A stretch of DNA of 61,719 bases from Acetobacter cerevisiae (GCF_001580535.1 NZ_LHZA01000146.1:1-61719), one strand, 5' to 3'. Shown: positions 24,436 to 35,709, counted from the first letter of the stretch. Numbers and translations: made by a program. Notes: generated by a model not told the origin, from the letters alone.

Positions 24436-27400
24436 ACCCCTCCAGCCTCTTTATCCGCAGGCCCGTCGCCACAACGCTCCTGATGCTCGCCATTCTGATG
24501 AGCGGGCTTCTGGGCTACCACTTCCTCCCGGTCTCGGCGCTGCCGCAGGTGGATTACCCCACCATTACGGTTGAGACGTTCTACCCGGGCGCCGGGCCGG
24601 ATGTGATGGCGACCTCTGTCACCGCCCCGCTGGAAACCCAGTTTGGCGAGATGCCGGGGCTGGACCAGATGACCTCCCGCTCCTCCGGGGGCGCGTCCGT
24701 CATTACGCTGCGCTTCAACCTCACCATGTCCATGGATGTGGCGGAGCAGGAAGTGCAGGCGGCCATCAATCAGGCCAATTCCCTCCTGCCGACTGACCTT
24801 CCGGCCCCGCCGGTCTACGCCAAGGTTAACCCGGCAGACACCCCCGTGCTGACACTGGGCATCACGTCCTCCACCATCCCGTTGCCGGAAGTGGAAGACT
24901 ATGTTGATACCCGTCTGGCCCAGAAAATCAGCCAGATTTCCGGCGTCGGGCTGGTCACGCTCTCTGGCGGCAACCGCAAGGCCATTCGCGTCCGCGTCAA
25001 CATTCCCAAACTGACATCTTACGGGATTGATCTGGACACGCTGCGCACCACCATTGGCAACGTCAACGTCAATTCCCCGACCGGCACGTTTGACGGCGCA
25101 ACCCGTGCGGCGACGCTGCGGGTTGATGGCCAGATTACCAATGTGGATATGCTGCTCAATCAGATCATCGCCTATCAGAACAGCGGGCCTGTGCGTATCC
25201 GGGATGTGGCGACCGTCGTCATCGGTGCGGAAAACACCCAGCTTGCCGCATGGTCCAACCTGACCCCGGCGCTGATCATGAATGTGCAGCGCCAGCCGGG
25301 GGCCAACGTCATTTCCGTGGTGGACAATATTCAGTCCGCCCTGCCCGTCCTGCGCAAGGCGCTGCCGCCGGGCATTGATATTGTCCCGCTGACAGACCGC
25401 ACCACCACCATCCGCGCTTCCGTCTCGGACGTGGAGTTCGAGCTGTTTCTGGCACTGGTGCTGGTTGTTGGCGTGATCTTCGTCTTCCTGCGCAACATTC
25501 CGGCCACCATCATCCCCAGCCTGTCCGTGCCGCTTTCCATTATCGGCACGCTGGCCATCATGTATCTGCTCGGCTTCTCGCTGGATAACCTCTCGCTCAT
25601 GGCTCTGACCATCGCCACCGGCTTTGTGGTGGATGATGCCATCGTGATGATTGAGAACATCTCGCGCTACGTGGAAGCGGGCGAAGACCGGATGACCGCC
25701 GCCATCAAAGGTGCCGGGGAAATCGGCTTCACCATTATCTCCCTGACCATCTCACTGATTGCGGTGCTGATCCCGCTGCTGTTCATGGGCGATGTGGTTG
25801 GCCGCCTGTTCCATGAATTTGCGCTGACGCTCTCCATCACCATCGTCCTGTCCGCGGTGGTCTCGCTGACGCTGGTGCCCATGATGTGCGCCCGCATCCT
25901 CAGCGAGCGCCCGCATGATGAAGCCCACGCCACCACCGCCTTCCAGCGCTGGTCCGCCCGCATGGAAGTGGCAACGGAAAAGCTGATTGCCGGATATGAC
26001 CGCGCGCTGGATGTGGTTCTGGCCCACCGTGTTCTGACCCTGTTTGTGGCAGTTGGCACACTGGTGTTGACCGGCGTTCTGGCGTGCATCATCCCCAAGG
26101 GGTTCTTCCCCGCGCAGGATACCGGCGTCATTCAGGGTATTTCCGTTGCCTCCCAGGCTATCTCGTTCGAGAGCATGAAGGAGCACCAGCAGGAACTGGC
26201 ACGGGTGCTGCTGAAAGACCCGGATGTGGTCTCCCTCTCCTCCTTTGTGGGGGTGGACGGGCAGAACGCCACGCTTAATCAGGGACGCTTCCTTATCAAC
26301 CTGCGCCCGCATGATGACCGCTCAGACAGCGCCTCCACCATTGCGCGCCGCCTGGAAGAAGAAACGTCGCAGGTCGCCGGGATCAAGCTGTATATGCAGC
26401 CCATTCAGGATCTCTCGCTGGATACCACCGTCACCGCTACGCAGTATCAGTTCCTGCTGGAAAACCCGGATTCCGCAACCTTCAACACGTGGATCCCCAA
26501 ACTGCTGGACCGCCTGCGGCAGGAGCCCGCTCTGGCCGATGTCACGTCTGACCTTCAGGCCGAAGGGCTGGTGGCCCATGTCACGCTGGACCGCACCACC
26601 GGGGCCCGCTACTCCATCACGCCGCAGACCATTGATAACGTGCTGTATGACTCCTTCGGCCAGCGGCAGATTTCCACCATCTACACGCAGTCCAACCAGT
26701 ACCGCGTGATTCTGGAAGCCGACCCGGCCTTCCAGACCAATCTGGCCTCGCTCAACCAGATTTACCTGCCCGGTATCAGCGGGAACTCGGGGGAAAGCGC
26801 CTCCGGCCCTACCCGTTCGCCCACCTCCGGACTGGTGCCTCTGGCCGCTGTCACCACGGTGACAAAAGGCAAGGCCCCGCTGCTGATTACGCATTTCGGG
26901 CAGTTCCCTGCCACGACCGTCTCCTTCAACCTCGCACCCGGCTACGCGCTGGGGGATGCCACGGCGGCCATCCGCAAGGTGGAAGAAGAGATCAAACTGC
27001 CGTCGTCCTTCCAGACGTCCTTCCAGGGCACAGCCGCCGCGTTTGAAGGCTCTCTGAGCAACGAGCTGTTCCTCGTCGCAGCAGCGCTGATCGCGGTCTA
27101 TATCGTGCTGGGCATTCTCTACGAGAGCTTCATTCACCCCATCACCATTCTCTCCACCCTGCCCTCCGCCGCCATTGGTGCCTTGCTGACGCTGATTGTG
27201 GCCGGGGTCGATCTGGATGTGATGGGCATTATCGGCATCGTGCTGCTGATTGGCATCGTGAAGAAAAACGCCATCATGATGATCGACTTCGCGCTGGACG
27301 CCGAGCGCGAGCACGGCATGGACTCCCTTCAGTCCATCCGTCAGGCTGCCACCCTGCGTTTCCGTCCCATTCTGATGACGACGCTGGCGGCCATGCTGGG

Positions 27401-27623
27401 CGCTGTGCCGATGGTCATTTCCAATGGCACGGGGTCTGAACTGCGTTACCCGCTGGGGCTGACCATTATTGGTGGTCTGGCACTCTCCCAGCTGCTCACG
27501 CTATTCACCACACCGGTGATCTATCTGACGCTGGATACATGGGCACACCGCTGGAATACGTGGCGCCACCGCCATGACCTGCCTCCCACCCAGCCTCCTC
27601 CAGCCGGACAGGTTAACTCGTGA
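24432..27623 (+). CDS. mdtB: RND efflux pump subunit MdtB-like
   Basis: This is a 12-helix RND proton antiporter of 1063 residues, beginning at a GTG within a GTGA overlap. The proton relay is intact: two aspartates in [12 protein letters not shown] (TM4) and a lysine in [13 protein letters not shown] (TM10). It starts [17 protein letters not shown], like MdtB, and should form a heterotrimer with the MdtC-like product. About 15 extra Ser/Gly/Thr residues lie before the VPLAAV segment of the docking region, at about 26780-26830, compared with the E. coli protein as I remember it. Substrates of MdtABC include novobiocin and bile salts in E. coli; here they are unknown. Confidence 0.92.
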   Translation: MNPSSLFIRRPVATTLLMLAILMSGLLGYHFLPVSALPQVDYPTITVETFYPGAGPDVMATSVTAPLETQFGEMPGLDQMTSRSSGGASVITLRFNLTMSMDVAEQEVQAAINQANSLLPTDLPAPPVYAKVNPADTPVLTLGITSSTIPLPEVEDYVDTRLAQKISQISGVGLVTLSGGNRKAIRVRVNIPKLTSYGIDLDTLRTTIGNVNVNSPTGTFDGATRAATLRVDGQITNVDMLLNQIIAYQNSGPVRIRDVATVVIGAENTQLAAWSNLTPALIMNVQRQPGANVISVVDNIQSALPVLRKALPPGIDIVPLTDRTTTIRASVSDVEFELFLALVLVVGVIFVFLRNIPATIIPSLSVPLSIIGTLAIMYLLGFSLDNLSLMALTIATGFVVDDAIVMIENISRYVEAGEDRMTAAIKGAGEIGFTIISLTISLIAVLIPLLFMGDVVGRLFHEFALTLSITIVLSAVVSLTLVPMMCARILSERPHDEAHATTAFQRWSARMEVATEKLIAGYDRALDVVLAHRVLTLFVAVGTLVLTGVLACIIPKGFFPAQDTGVIQGISVASQAISFESMKEHQQELARVLLKDPDVVSLSSFVGVDGQNATLNQGRFLINLRPHDDRSDSASTIARRLEEETSQVAGIKLYMQPIQDLSLDTTVTATQYQFLLENPDSATFNTWIPKLLDRLRQEPALADVTSDLQAEGLVAHVTLDRTTGARYSITPQTIDNVLYDSFGQRQISTIYTQSNQYRVILEADPAFQTNLASLNQIYLPGISGNSGESASGPTRSPTSGLVPLAAVTTVTKGKAPLLITHFGQFPATTVSFNLAPGYALGDATAAIRKVEEEIKLPSSFQTSFQGTAAAFEGSLSNELFLVAAALIAVYIVLGILYESFIHPITILSTLPSAAIGALLTLIVAGVDLDVMGIIGIVLLIGIVKKNAIMMIDFALDAEREHGMDSLQSIRQAATLRFRPILMTTLAAMLGAVPMVISNGTGSELRYPLGLTIIGGLALSQLLTLFTTPVIYLTLDTWAHRWNTWRHRHDLPPTQPPPAGQVNS

Positions 27624-30600
27624 ACTTCAGCCGGATCTTCATTGACCGGCCTGTTGCCACCATTCTGCTGACCGTAGCGCTTCTGCTTGCCGGGGTGCTG
27701 GGGTACAGAAGCCTTCCGGTTGCGGACCTGCCGAACGTCGATTTCCCGGTTATTCAGGTGCAGGCCCGTCAGGCCGGTGGCTCGCCTGAAGAAATCGCCA
27801 GTGCGGTCGCCGCACCACTGGAACGGCATCTGGGCCAGATTGCGGACCTCACGGAAATGACGTCCCAGTCCTCCCAGAACACAACGCGCATCACCCTGCA
27901 ATTCGCGCTCTCGCGGGACATCAACGGGGCTGCGCGGGATGTGGAGGCTGCTCTTCAGGCCGCCCATGCGGATCTGCCCTCAACCCTGCGGCAAAATCCG
28001 TCCTATTCAAAAGCCAACCCCAACGGCGCGCCCATCCTGATTCTGGCGCTCACGTCAGACACCCACACCCAGCCGCAGCTGTATGATTACGCCACTAACG
28101 TTCTGGAACAGCAGCTTTCTCAGATTGAGGGCGTGGGGGAAGTGGAAATCAGCGGGAGTGCGCTTCCGGCTGTGCGCGTGGAAATCAACCCGCACCCACT
28201 CTACAAATACGGCATCAGCTTTGAAGACGTCCGGGCAGCGCTGGCCTCCGCCAACGCCAACACGCCCAAAGGGATTGTGGACCAGAACGGCCTGCGCTTT
28301 ACGCTGGATACGAACGATCAGGCCCGCAGCGCGCAGGACTACCGGGATCTGATTATTGCCTGGCGGAACAACCGCCCGGTACGCCTGGCGGACGTGGCTT
28401 ATGTGCAGGACAGCGTGGAAGACCTCCGCAACGCTGGCTATTACAACGGGTCCCGCTCCGTCATTGCCGTTGTCTTCCCGCAGGCCGGGGCGAACACCAT
28501 CAAAACGGTGGATCAGATCAACGCCAAAATGCCGCTCCTGCAGGCGGCCCTCCCCGGCGGCGTGGATCTGCATGTCGGGCTGGACCGCTCGCTGACCATT
28601 CGCGCCTCGCTGGCGGATACGCAATACACCCTCATCATCTCCGTAATATTGGTGGTGCTGGTGGTGCTGGCCTTCCTGCATTCCGGCCGCATGACGCTCA
28701 TCCCCGCCGTCGTGGTGCCGACCTCCATTGTTGCGACCTTTGGCGTGATGGCCACTCTCGGCTATTCGCTGGACAATATGTCCCTCATGGCGCTGACCGT
28801 CTCCACCGGCTTTGTGGTGGATGATGCCATTGTGGTGATGGAAAATATTGCCCGCTATATCGAGCAGGGCTATTCCGCGCGGGATGCCGCCATTCGCGGC
28901 ACGGGCGAAGTCGCCTTTACGGTGCTCTCCATCTCCATTTCGCTCATTGCTGTGTTTCTGCCCATTCTGCTGCTGGGCGGACTGGCCGGGCGGTTGTTCC
29001 ATGAATTTGCGATGACGGTCTCCATCACCATTCTGGTGTCCATGGTGCTGTCCCTCACCCTCACCCCCATGATGGCCGCGCAGTTGCTCACGCCGCGCAA
29101 GCCCGGCAGCACGCCTGCCTTTCTCCGTCGCATCGCCGCGGCCATTACCACGGTGCTCAACAGCCTGCAGGCAGGATATACGCGCACGCTGGATATGGCG
29201 CTCAGCCACCGTAAACTGGTGCTGCTCAGCCTGCCGGTTACGCTGGCACTGATTGTGGCGCTGTTTATCCACATGCCCAAAGGCTTCTTCCCCACGGAAG
29301 ATACCGGCATGCTGATGGGCCATTTGCAGGGCGACCAGTCCATTTCCTTCACCGCTCTGTCGCAAAAGCTGGTGGATGTTCAGAAGACCATCCTGAAAGA
29401 CAAGGACGTGCAGAGCGTCTCCAGCTTTATCGGCGGGCGCGGCTCCAATCAGGCCAACCTGTTCCTGCAACTCAAGGACAAGGCCGACCGTTCAGACACC
29501 CCGACCGATCTGATTGCCCGCGTCACACGCAAGCTGAGTCATCTGGTGGGGGCTCAGTTCTTCCTCATGCAACCCGGCGCGGTGCGGGCCGGCGCACGGC
29601 AGAGCAATGCCTCGTATCAGTATACACTGGAAGGGGAGTCCGCCTCCGAACTCTATACATGGACCAGCAAGCTGCTGGCGGCCCTGCAACACCGCACGGA
29701 ATTTACGGATCTCTCTTCCGACGTGCAGCAGGGCGGTGCCGCTATTGATGTGCAGATTGACCGCAACACGTCCGCCCGTGTGGAGATCACCCCCCAGCTT
29801 CTGGCCAATACGCTGTATGACGCCTTCGGTCAGCGCTCAGCGTCCGTCATTTATAACGCGCTCAATCAGTATCATGTGGTGATGGAAGCGGACCCTCAGC
29901 ACTGGTCCAGTCCCAATTCGCTCAATCAGGTGTGGATCAGTGTCTCCGGCGGGTCTGCCGGGGGCGGCACAAAGTCCAATACCGTGCGCGTCCGGCGGGA
30001 TTCCTCTGGTCTGGATTCCGCGGGCAATAGCAGCTCTTCCAGCCTGAGCAGCCAGTCCTTCAAGAACCAGATCGCCAATGCTCTGGCTGGTGGTGCGAGC
30101 GCGTCCAATGGCTCGGCGGTCAGCACCTCGTCGGAAACCATGGTGCCGCTTACGCTGGTCTCCAAACTGGTGCCGGCCAAAACAGCGCTGTCCATCAACC
30201 ATCAGGGTCAGTCCGTCGCCACCACCATCTCGTTCAATCTGGCCAAGGGTGTCTCTCTGGGGACGGCCACGCAGGTTCTGCAGGCGGCGCAGGTATCCCT
30301 GCACATGCCGCCGACCATCCACGGCAGCTTTGCGGGCAATGCCGCGCAGTTCCAGCAGACGGTGAATGACGAACCTATCCTCATTCTGGCAGCCCTTGCC
30401 GCCGTCTATATTACGCTGGGCGTGCTGTATGAGAGCTACGTGCATCCGCTGACCATCCTCTCCACCCTGCCCTCCGCAGGCGTGGGTGCGTTGCTGGCGC
30501 TGCAACTGGCCGGCGAGGAATTTTCGCTGATTGCCATGATTGGCGTGATTCTGCTGATCGGCATCGTCAAGAAAAACGCCATCATGCTGGTGGACTTCGC

Positions 30601-30916
30601 CATTGAAGCCGAGCGAGACCAGAACCTGTCCTCGCTGGAGGCCATCCGCACGGCCTGCCTGCTGCGTTTTCGGCCCATTATGATGACTTCTGTCGCAGCG
30701 GCTCTGGGGGCTGCGCCCCTGATTATCGCCAATGGCTACGGCGCCGAGTTGCGCCGCCCGCTGGGAATTGCGATTGTGGGCGGCCTTATCGTCAGTCAGG
30801 CGCTCACGCTCTATACGACACCCGTTATCTACCTCGTTATGGATGGGTTACGCCTGCGCTTTACCCGGCGGCGCACCCGCTCCCTCCGCCTCTCTCACAA
30901 CATGCAAGATACCTGA
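27620..30916 (+). CDS. mdtC: RND efflux pump subunit MdtC-like, with extra Ser/Gly-rich insert
   Basis: This is the second RND subunit, 1098 residues, with a GTG start in a GTGA overlap. It begins [16 protein letters not shown], as MdtC does. The TM4 pair ([12 protein letters not shown]) and the TM10 lysine ([13 protein letters not shown]) are present. It is about 70 residues longer than E. coli MdtC, and nearly all the difference is one Ser/Gly/Asn-rich insert at about 29940-30135, before the VPLTLV segment of the periplasmic docking region. The insert carries the same composition as the short one in the MdtB-like partner, at the matching place. The outer-membrane gene follows after 8 bp. 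Confidence 0.92.
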   Translation: MNFSRIFIDRPVATILLTVALLLAGVLGYRSLPVADLPNVDFPVIQVQARQAGGSPEEIASAVAAPLERHLGQIADLTEMTSQSSQNTTRITLQFALSRDINGAARDVEAALQAAHADLPSTLRQNPSYSKANPNGAPILILALTSDTHTQPQLYDYATNVLEQQLSQIEGVGEVEISGSALPAVRVEINPHPLYKYGISFEDVRAALASANANTPKGIVDQNGLRFTLDTNDQARSAQDYRDLIIAWRNNRPVRLADVAYVQDSVEDLRNAGYYNGSRSVIAVVFPQAGANTIKTVDQINAKMPLLQAALPGGVDLHVGLDRSLTIRASLADTQYTLIISVILVVLVVLAFLHSGRMTLIPAVVVPTSIVATFGVMATLGYSLDNMSLMALTVSTGFVVDDAIVVMENIARYIEQGYSARDAAIRGTGEVAFTVLSISISLIAVFLPILLLGGLAGRLFHEFAMTVSITILVSMVLSLTLTPMMAAQLLTPRKPGSTPAFLRRIAAAITTVLNSLQAGYTRTLDMALSHRKLVLLSLPVTLALIVALFIHMPKGFFPTEDTGMLMGHLQGDQSISFTALSQKLVDVQKTILKDKDVQSVSSFIGGRGSNQANLFLQLKDKADRSDTPTDLIARVTRKLSHLVGAQFFLMQPGAVRAGARQSNASYQYTLEGESASELYTWTSKLLAALQHRTEFTDLSSDVQQGGAAIDVQIDRNTSARVEITPQLLANTLYDAFGQRSASVIYNALNQYHVVMEADPQHWSSPNSLNQVWISVSGGSAGGGTKSNTVRVRRDSSGLDSAGNSSSSSLSSQSFKNQIANALAGGASASNGSAVSTSSETMVPLTLVSKLVPAKTALSINHQGQSVATTISFNLAKGVSLGTATQVLQAAQVSLHMPPTIHGSFAGNAAQFQQTVNDEPILILAALAAVYITLGVLYESYVHPLTILSTLPSAGVGALLALQLAGEEFSLIAMIGVILLIGIVKKNAIMLVDFAIEAERDQNLSSLEAIRTACLLRFRPIMMTSVAAALGAAPLIIANGYGAELRRPLGIAIVGGLIVSQALTLYTTPVIYLVMDGLRLRFTRRRTRSLRLSHNMQDT

Positions 30917-30924
30917 TACGCCCG

Positions 30925-32481
30925 ATGAAGCATTTCCCTCTCCGTCCGTCTTCTCGCCGCCTGAGTATCCTGCTGGCACCTCTTATTCTGACGGGCTGCA
31001 TGGTCGGCCCCAGCTACAAGCGCCCGTCCGCCATTGTCTCCCCGCAGTTCAAGGAACTGCGCCCGGCACCGGGCTGGAGCTATGCCAAACCCGCTCTGGC
31101 GGAGCTGCCCAAGGGCACATGGTGGACCATTTATAATGACCCCACGCTGAACGAGCTGGAAGCACAGGTCGCGCTGAACAACCAGAACGTGCTGGAGTAT
31201 GACGCCCGCTACCGGAACGCCCGTGCGACCATCAACTCGGTGCGCGCGCAGCTCTACCCAACGCTCAGCGGCTCCCTGTCTTTCAACCGGCAGAGCTCGG
31301 GCCGTGGTTCACGCTCCTCCGGCACCATCATCAATTACGGTGGGGATGGGTCATCCTCTACGGGCTACACCCCGTCCAACACGACGGAAAACACCTACGG
31401 CATGGGGCCAACGGCCTCATGGGATCTTGATCTCTGGGGCAAGATCCGCCGCCAGATTCAGGCACAGGTGACGGAAACACAGGCCACCGCAGCGGACCTC
31501 GCCAATGCGCGCCTGTCCTATCAGGCCCAGCTGGCCACGGCGTATTTCAACATGCGCTATCAGGACAGCCTGCATGACCTGCTGGAGCGGAACGTGAGGT
31601 TCTATGAACGCTCCTATCAGATCACCAAAAACCAGTATGACGCCGGGACAGCCACCCCGACCACGCTGCTGCAGGCGCAGACCCAGCTGGAGCAGACCCG
31701 CGCCCAGTCCACCGCCACACAGGCGGCCCGTGCGCAGTATGAGCACGCCATTGCCATTCTGATTGGCAAGGCCCCTGCGGATGTCTCCATCGCCCCCGGC
31801 GCCCTGCCCCGCAGCATCCCGGCCATTCCGGTAACAGTCCCGGCCGACCTGCTGCAACGCCGCCCGGACGTCGCTGCGGCTGAACGCCGGATGGAAGAAT
31901 ATAATGCCCAGATTGGCGCTGCCATTGCCGCCTTCTACCCTGACGTAAAGCTCACAGCCTCCTATTCCTATAGCGGGGACCCGGTGGGTACGCTGGTGCA
32001 GGTGGCTAACCGTATCTGGGCTCTGGGGGCCTCAGCCACGGAAACGCTGTTCTCCGGTGGCAGCCGTACTGCGGCGGTGCATGAAGCCAATGCTAATTAC
32101 GACTATTACGTCGCGACTTACCGTCAGACCGTGCTGACCGCCCTGCAAGGCGTGGAAGATCAGCTGGCTAACCTGCGCGTGCTGGCTCAGCAGGCTGACC
32201 AGCAGGATATAGCCGTCAAAGCCTCCAACCGTGCCGTGAATGTGGCATTTAACCAGTATATGGCAGGCACCGAGATTTATACGACGGTCATCACATCGGA
32301 AGTCACGGCCCTTTCCAACGCGGAGACCGCGCTCCAGATCCAGCAAAGCCGGATGCTGGATTCTGTGACACTGATTGAAAATCTGGGCGGCGGCTGGGAT
32401 GCGGCCGAACTGCCCAGCAAGAACTCCATGCAGACGGATAATCCGTTCCTGCCGTCTTTCATTCAGAAAGACAAAAACTGA
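30925..32481 (+). CDS. outer-membrane efflux lipoprotein (NodT/OprM type)
   Basis: The 518 residues form a TolC-like channel subunit with a lipid anchor. The lipobox LILTGC places the acylated Cys at residue 25. Two outer-membrane-efflux repeats follow, with QVALNNQNVLEYDARYRNAR (first) and LLQRRPDVAAAERRMEEYNA (second) as landmarks. A Ser/Thr/Gly-rich stretch sits in the first repeat. It completes the tripartite pump with the adaptor and the two RND subunits and ends at a strong terminator. Confidence 0.92.
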   Translation: MKHFPLRPSSRRLSILLAPLILTGCMVGPSYKRPSAIVSPQFKELRPAPGWSYAKPALAELPKGTWWTIYNDPTLNELEAQVALNNQNVLEYDARYRNARATINSVRAQLYPTLSGSLSFNRQSSGRGSRSSGTIINYGGDGSSSTGYTPSNTTENTYGMGPTASWDLDLWGKIRRQIQAQVTETQATAADLANARLSYQAQLATAYFNMRYQDSLHDLLERNVRFYERSYQITKNQYDAGTATPTTLLQAQTQLEQTRAQSTATQAARAQYEHAIAILIGKAPADVSIAPGALPRSIPAIPVTVPADLLQRRPDVAAAERRMEEYNAQIGAAIAAFYPDVKLTASYSYSGDPVGTLVQVANRIWALGASATETLFSGGSRTAAVHEANANYDYYVATYRQTVLTALQGVEDQLANLRVLAQQADQQDIAVKASNRAVNVAFNQYMAGTEIYTTVITSEVTALSNAETALQIQQSRMLDSVTLIENLGGGWDAAELPSKNSMQTDNPFLPSFIQKDKN

Positions 32482-32487
32482 GGTCAC

Positions 32488-32524
32488 AAAAAAAGCCCCT
32501 CTCCTTGCGGACAGGGGCTTTTTT
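32488..32524 (+). terminator. intrinsic terminator of the RND operon
   Basis: GCCCCT (32495-32500) and AGGGGC (32513-32518) pair around a 12-nt loop, with A7 before and T6 after. It can also serve the small minus-strand gene that ends at 32545. Confidence 0.9.
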
Positions 32525-32544
32525 ATTAAAGCGGGCTAAACCGT

Positions 32545-32721
32545 TTATCGGGTGAGCGACCGGCCTGCCAGCAGGGCAATGACCAGGAACACCACGAACA
32601 GAACAATCGCGATAAAAAACAGAATTTTTGCCATTCCGGCAGCCGCGGAGGAAATCCCCCCAAAGCCGAACAGGCCCGCGATGATGGAGATGACCAGAAA
32701 GAAAAGTGCCATTTTCAGCAT
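32545..32721 (-). CDS. DUF1328 (YtjA-type) small membrane protein
   Basis: This is a 58-residue protein from ATG at 32721 to TAA at 32545, with an AAGGA SD about ten bases upstream. It begins [20 protein letters not shown], has the [12 protein letters not shown] turn, and a second hydrophobic segment ([19 protein letters not shown]) before LAGRSLTR. This is the DUF1328 pattern of two membrane helices. The family is widespread in proteobacteria and often stress-induced; its function is unknown. It is convergent with the efflux lipoprotein gene and shares the terminator region. Confidence 0.85.
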   Translation of the reverse strand: MLKMALFFLVISIIAGLFGFGGISSAAAGMAKILFFIAIVLFVVFLVIALLAGRSLTR

Positions 32722-32773
32722 GTACGTGCGTCCTTATATGTTTTGAACCAACAGACCCGTCGGTTGCTTTAAA

Positions 32774-33013
32774 TCAGGATTTGCGGGCAATCACGGCGCC
32801 CAAAATAAAGCCAAGCAGCCCAGCAAATGAGGCTGCAATCACAGGCTGATCTGCAACGCAGTCCCGCATCGCATCCAGTGCGGCACAGCCCTTGTTGCAG
32901 GAGGTCAGATCATCAGCCTTATCTTTGGCCTTGTTAAAAAGGTCTTCAGCACCGTCCTGCACGCGGCCAATGCCGTCTTCCAGTTTGTGCTCAACTGTTT
33001 TTTCGTCGCTCAT
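32774..33013 (-). CDS. small membrane-anchored stress-type protein (ElaB/YqjD-like)
   Basis: From the ATG at 33013 (SD GGGAGGG) this has 79 residues. A charged, helical N-terminal half (MSDEKTVEHKLEDGIGRVQD) is followed by a Cys-containing turn (LTSCNKGCAAL) and a C-terminal Gly-rich hydrophobic helix ending in ARKS. That is the plan of ElaB/YqjD-type proteins, which tether or inhibit ribosomes in stationary phase in E. coli. A longer frame starting at 33154 lacks an SD and overlaps the next gene's end, so I reject it. It stands between the DUF1328 gene and the ABC importer. Confidence 0.75.
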   Translation of the reverse strand: MSDEKTVEHKLEDGIGRVQDGAEDLFNKAKDKADDLTSCNKGCAALDAMRDCVADQPVIAASFAGLLGFILGAVIARKS

Positions 33014-33098
33014 AGGAAACCCTCCCCTTACTCGTGACTCCTCATAACGCACTCTTGCGCAGAGAGATGCGTCATGACGGCACTTTCTTAGAAAAAAA

Positions 33099-33911
33099 TT
33101 AAATTTCAGCAGAACGCCAGTAAGGAGCGCCACCGGGGTCGGGTTCTCCGGCAATCATGGCGCGCAGCCGGGCTGCATACATTCGGAAGGCCGGAGAGTC
33201 CGGCGTCTTCTGCTCAGCCCCAATTGTCAGCTCTCCGGTAATCCCTGCGGGTGAGCCGGAGAGCACGACAATACGGGTCGCCAGCTTCAGAGCTTCCTCA
33301 ATATCATGGGTAACAAACAGCACCGTCTTATGAGTCTGCTGCCAGATCCGTAGCAGTTCATCCTGCAGGCTGTTACGTGTAATGGGATCCAGAGCCCCAA
33401 AGGGCTCGTCCATCAGCAGCAGGTCCGGGTCCACGGTCAAAGCCCGCGCCACGCCAACACGCTGCCGCTGGCCACCAGAGAGCCGCTTGGGCCAACGGTC
33501 TGCCGCCTCTTCCAGCCCCACCAGCCGGAGAGCGTCCAGAGCGCGCTCCCGCTTTTCCTGCTGGTCCAGCCCCAACCCTTCCAGACCAAAGGCAACATTC
33601 CGCAACACCGAGCGCCAGGGCATCAGCCGCGCATCCTGAAAGACCAGCGCCTGCGCCCGACGTTTACCCGCAGAACGCCCTTCTGCCGCGCCAGTATCAT
33701 CCTGCGGGCCTGTCACCGTGCCTTCGGACGGCTTGCTCAGTCCCATCAGCACGCGCAGCAGCGTGGACTTCCCCACGCCGGACGGCCCCAACAGGGCAAC
33801 AAACTCACCTTTGTGCAAATTCAGGCTGACATGGCGCAGAATGAAGGTCTCACCGCCATCATGCGAGAGCCCGACATCATCCAGCCGCGCCAGCGGCATC
33901 GCATCACTCAT
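33099..33911 (-). CDS. ABC importer ATPase (SsuB/TauB/NrtD type)
   Basis: The protein has 270 residues from the ATG at 33911, which overlaps the permease stop by 4 bp (an ATG at 33920 is also possible). Walker A is GPSGVGKST, the signature is LSGGQRQRV, Walker B is LLLMDE and the switch is VTHD. The spacing and the FGALDPITRNSLQDELL sequence place it with nitrate/sulfonate/taurine importers. It is the third gene of the importer operon in transcription order (binding protein, permease, ATPase). A C-terminal extension of some 40 residues is ordinary for the family. Confidence 0.88.
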   Translation of the reverse strand: MSDAMPLARLDDVGLSHDGGETFILRHVSLNLHKGEFVALLGPSGVGKSTLLRVLMGLSKPSEGTVTGPQDDTGAAEGRSAGKRRAQALVFQDARLMPWRSVLRNVAFGLEGLGLDQQEKRERALDALRLVGLEEAADRWPKRLSGGQRQRVGVARALTVDPDLLLMDEPFGALDPITRNSLQDELLRIWQQTHKTVLFVTHDIEEALKLATRIVVLSGSPAGITGELTIGAEQKTPDSPAFRMYAARLRAMIAGEPDPGGAPYWRSAEI

Positions 33912-34690
33912 GCCTGCCACCGCAACACACGCAGACGCACAAACCCGAACAGAAAATCCGTCACTGCATAGAGAAGAGCCATGGTCAGCATATAAACCAC
34001 AACCACATCAGTCGCCAGAAGGCTGGACGCCTGCATCATCCGCGCGCCAATACCCGGCACACCAAACAACTCCGCCGCCACAACCGACATCCAGCCCTGC
34101 CCCAGCCCGGTTCTGAGCCCGGCCATCACACCGGGGGCAGACGCCGGCAGCACAACCTTGAACAGACGCCCCAAAAAGCTGCCATGCCCGAAGGCTGAGG
34201 CCAGTTCATACAGTTCCGGGTCCACACTGCGCACCGCTGCATAGGCCGCGTAGAAATTGATCCAGAAGACGGAAATGGCGATAACAAAGGTCGCCCCGGA
34301 TGTGTTCAGCCCAAACCACAAAATGGCGAACGGCACCCATGCCAGCCCCGGCACCGGGCGCAGCAGATGCACAATGCCAGCCAGAAACGCATCCAGCACC
34401 GGCACCATGCCGCACAGCAGCCCGATCAACGCGCCCAGCACGGACCCGAACAACAGCCCCAGCGCATAATGGCTCAGGCTATCCAGAATGGCCTGTTGCC
34501 AGAATCCGCCATGCACTTCATCCAGCCAGGCCTGCCAGAGGGAACTGGGCGCAGGTACCATGCCGGACGGCAGGAGGCCGGTGCGGACTGCCGCTTCCCA
34601 GCCTCCAAAAAACACAACCAGACCAAGGCCCGACAGCGCAACGCGCTGCCGTCGGGAAAGAGCAGCCTTCACGGGTTCAGCTGCCGCCAC
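33908..34690 (-). CDS. ABC importer permease (SsuC/TauC type)
   Basis: The 260-residue inner-membrane permease has about six helices and the coupling motif in ELASAFGHGSFLGRLFKVVL (the EAA loop). GTG at 34690 gives 260 residues and overlaps the binding-protein stop by 22 bp. A GTG at 34672 would give 254 residues and the usual 4-bp overlap, so the true start may be that one. It is the membrane channel of the sulfonate/taurine/nitrate-type importer. Confidence 0.88.
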   Translation of the reverse strand: MAAAEPVKAALSRRQRVALSGLGLVVFFGGWEAAVRTGLLPSGMVPAPSSLWQAWLDEVHGGFWQQAILDSLSHYALGLLFGSVLGALIGLLCGMVPVLDAFLAGIVHLLRPVPGLAWVPFAILWFGLNTSGATFVIAISVFWINFYAAYAAVRSVDPELYELASAFGHGSFLGRLFKVVLPASAPGVMAGLRTGLGQGWMSVVAAELFGVPGIGARMMQASSLLATDVVVVYMLTMALLYAVTDFLFGFVRLRVLRWQA

Positions 34691-35709
34691 AGGTCCAGAT
34701 CAAACAGCTCTTCAACCGGCTGCGCCTTACGCAGAAGCCCCTGCTCAACCTCAAAATCCTGCACCTGCCGCACACCTTCGATAATGCGGGTCGGGTCACT
34801 CACAAAACGGGAGGCCGAGCCTTCCAGGGCTTTTTTCAGAACGTCTTCGCTCAGAATGCCGCCACCCAGCGCTTTGGTCACAAACGGAGCAGCCTCATCC
34901 GGGTGCGTAGACAGCAGTGTTGTCGCCCGCACAAACAGGCCGCCCAGCACTTTGGCCCATGCCTGACGGTCCGGCGCATCCGGTTTGACAATGGCCAGCA
35001 CAGAACCGGGCTGGTCCGGCAGCAGGTCATGCCCGCTGGCCAGCGTTCTGACATCCTTCAGGCGGCTGCGCACAACCGTCAGAGCCGGTTCTCTCAGCAC
35101 GGCAGCATCCACCGCCCCGGCCAGAAAGGCCTGCTGAGCGGCATCAATATCCACGCCGATAATGTTCACGGATGATGTGACAGGGTTAATCCCCTCGCGC
35201 TTCTGCAGCCAGAACCGCAGCAGGCTATCCGGCACAGAGCCAGACGGCTGAGCGGCAATGCGCGGCAGGCGAGACTGCTCCTGCCTGAATTTATCAAGGA
35301 TGCCTTTCAGAGCATCAGGAGAAAGACCACCTTCTGTTCCTTCAGGCAGCAGAGCGCTCAGCGTGCCGCGAGATACCACTTCCAGCTCTTCGACAGAGGC
35401 AGCCGTCACCACCTTCACGTCAGCCCCATGCGCCCGTGCCTGCAACAGCGGCAGAACACCGGCCACATAGGCGTCAATCCGGCCGGAGACCAGCGCCTGA
35501 ATAGCCTGCGGGCCAGAGGTAAAGCGCACCAGGTTGAGGTCCAGCCCGGCGTCCTTCGCCCAGCCTTCGCCTTCCAGCACAAACAGTGCGGACGATCCCA
35601 AAACCGGGATGTAGCCAATTCTTACCGGCGTGCCAGCCTGCGCCGTGCCACTCAGCGCGGAGAGCGTCAACGCGCCTAAAACCATTAATCGGGAAAAGAG
35701 CCGTTTCAT
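34669..35709 (-). CDS. ABC importer substrate-binding protein (SsuA/TauA/NMT1 type)
   Basis: The 346 residues start with a signal peptide (MKRLFSRLMVLGALTLSALSGTAQA). The mature part begins GTPVRIGYIPVLGSSALFVL, and GRIDAYVAGVLPLLQARAHG is typical of the NMT1/SsuA periplasmic binding fold. The ligand is probably a sulfonate, taurine or related sulfur or nitrogen source, but this cannot be read from sequence, and there is no desulfonating enzyme gene beside it. The operon promoter lies just upstream, with a perfect -35. Confidence 0.85.
   Translation of the reverse strand: MKRLFSRLMVLGALTLSALSGTAQAGTPVRIGYIPVLGSSALFVLEGEGWAKDAGLDLNLVRFTSGPQAIQALVSGRIDAYVAGVLPLLQARAHGADVKVVTAASVEELEVVSRGTLSALLPEGTEGGLSPDALKGILDKFRQEQSRLPRIAAQPSGSVPDSLLRFWLQKREGINPVTSSVNIIGVDIDAAQQAFLAGAVDAAVLREPALTVVRSRLKDVRTLASGHDLLPDQPGSVLAIVKPDAPDRQAWAKVLGGLFVRATTLLSTHPDEAAPFVTKALGGGILSEDVLKKALEGSASRFVSDPTRIIEGVRQVQDFEVEQGLLRKAQPVEELFDLDLWRQLNP

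Noticed and set aside
33014-33154. Longer start of the ElaB/YqjD-like protein at 33154
   Set aside because: The extension overlaps the ABC ATPase gene's end and lacks an SD, whereas GGGAGGG precedes the ATG at 33013.
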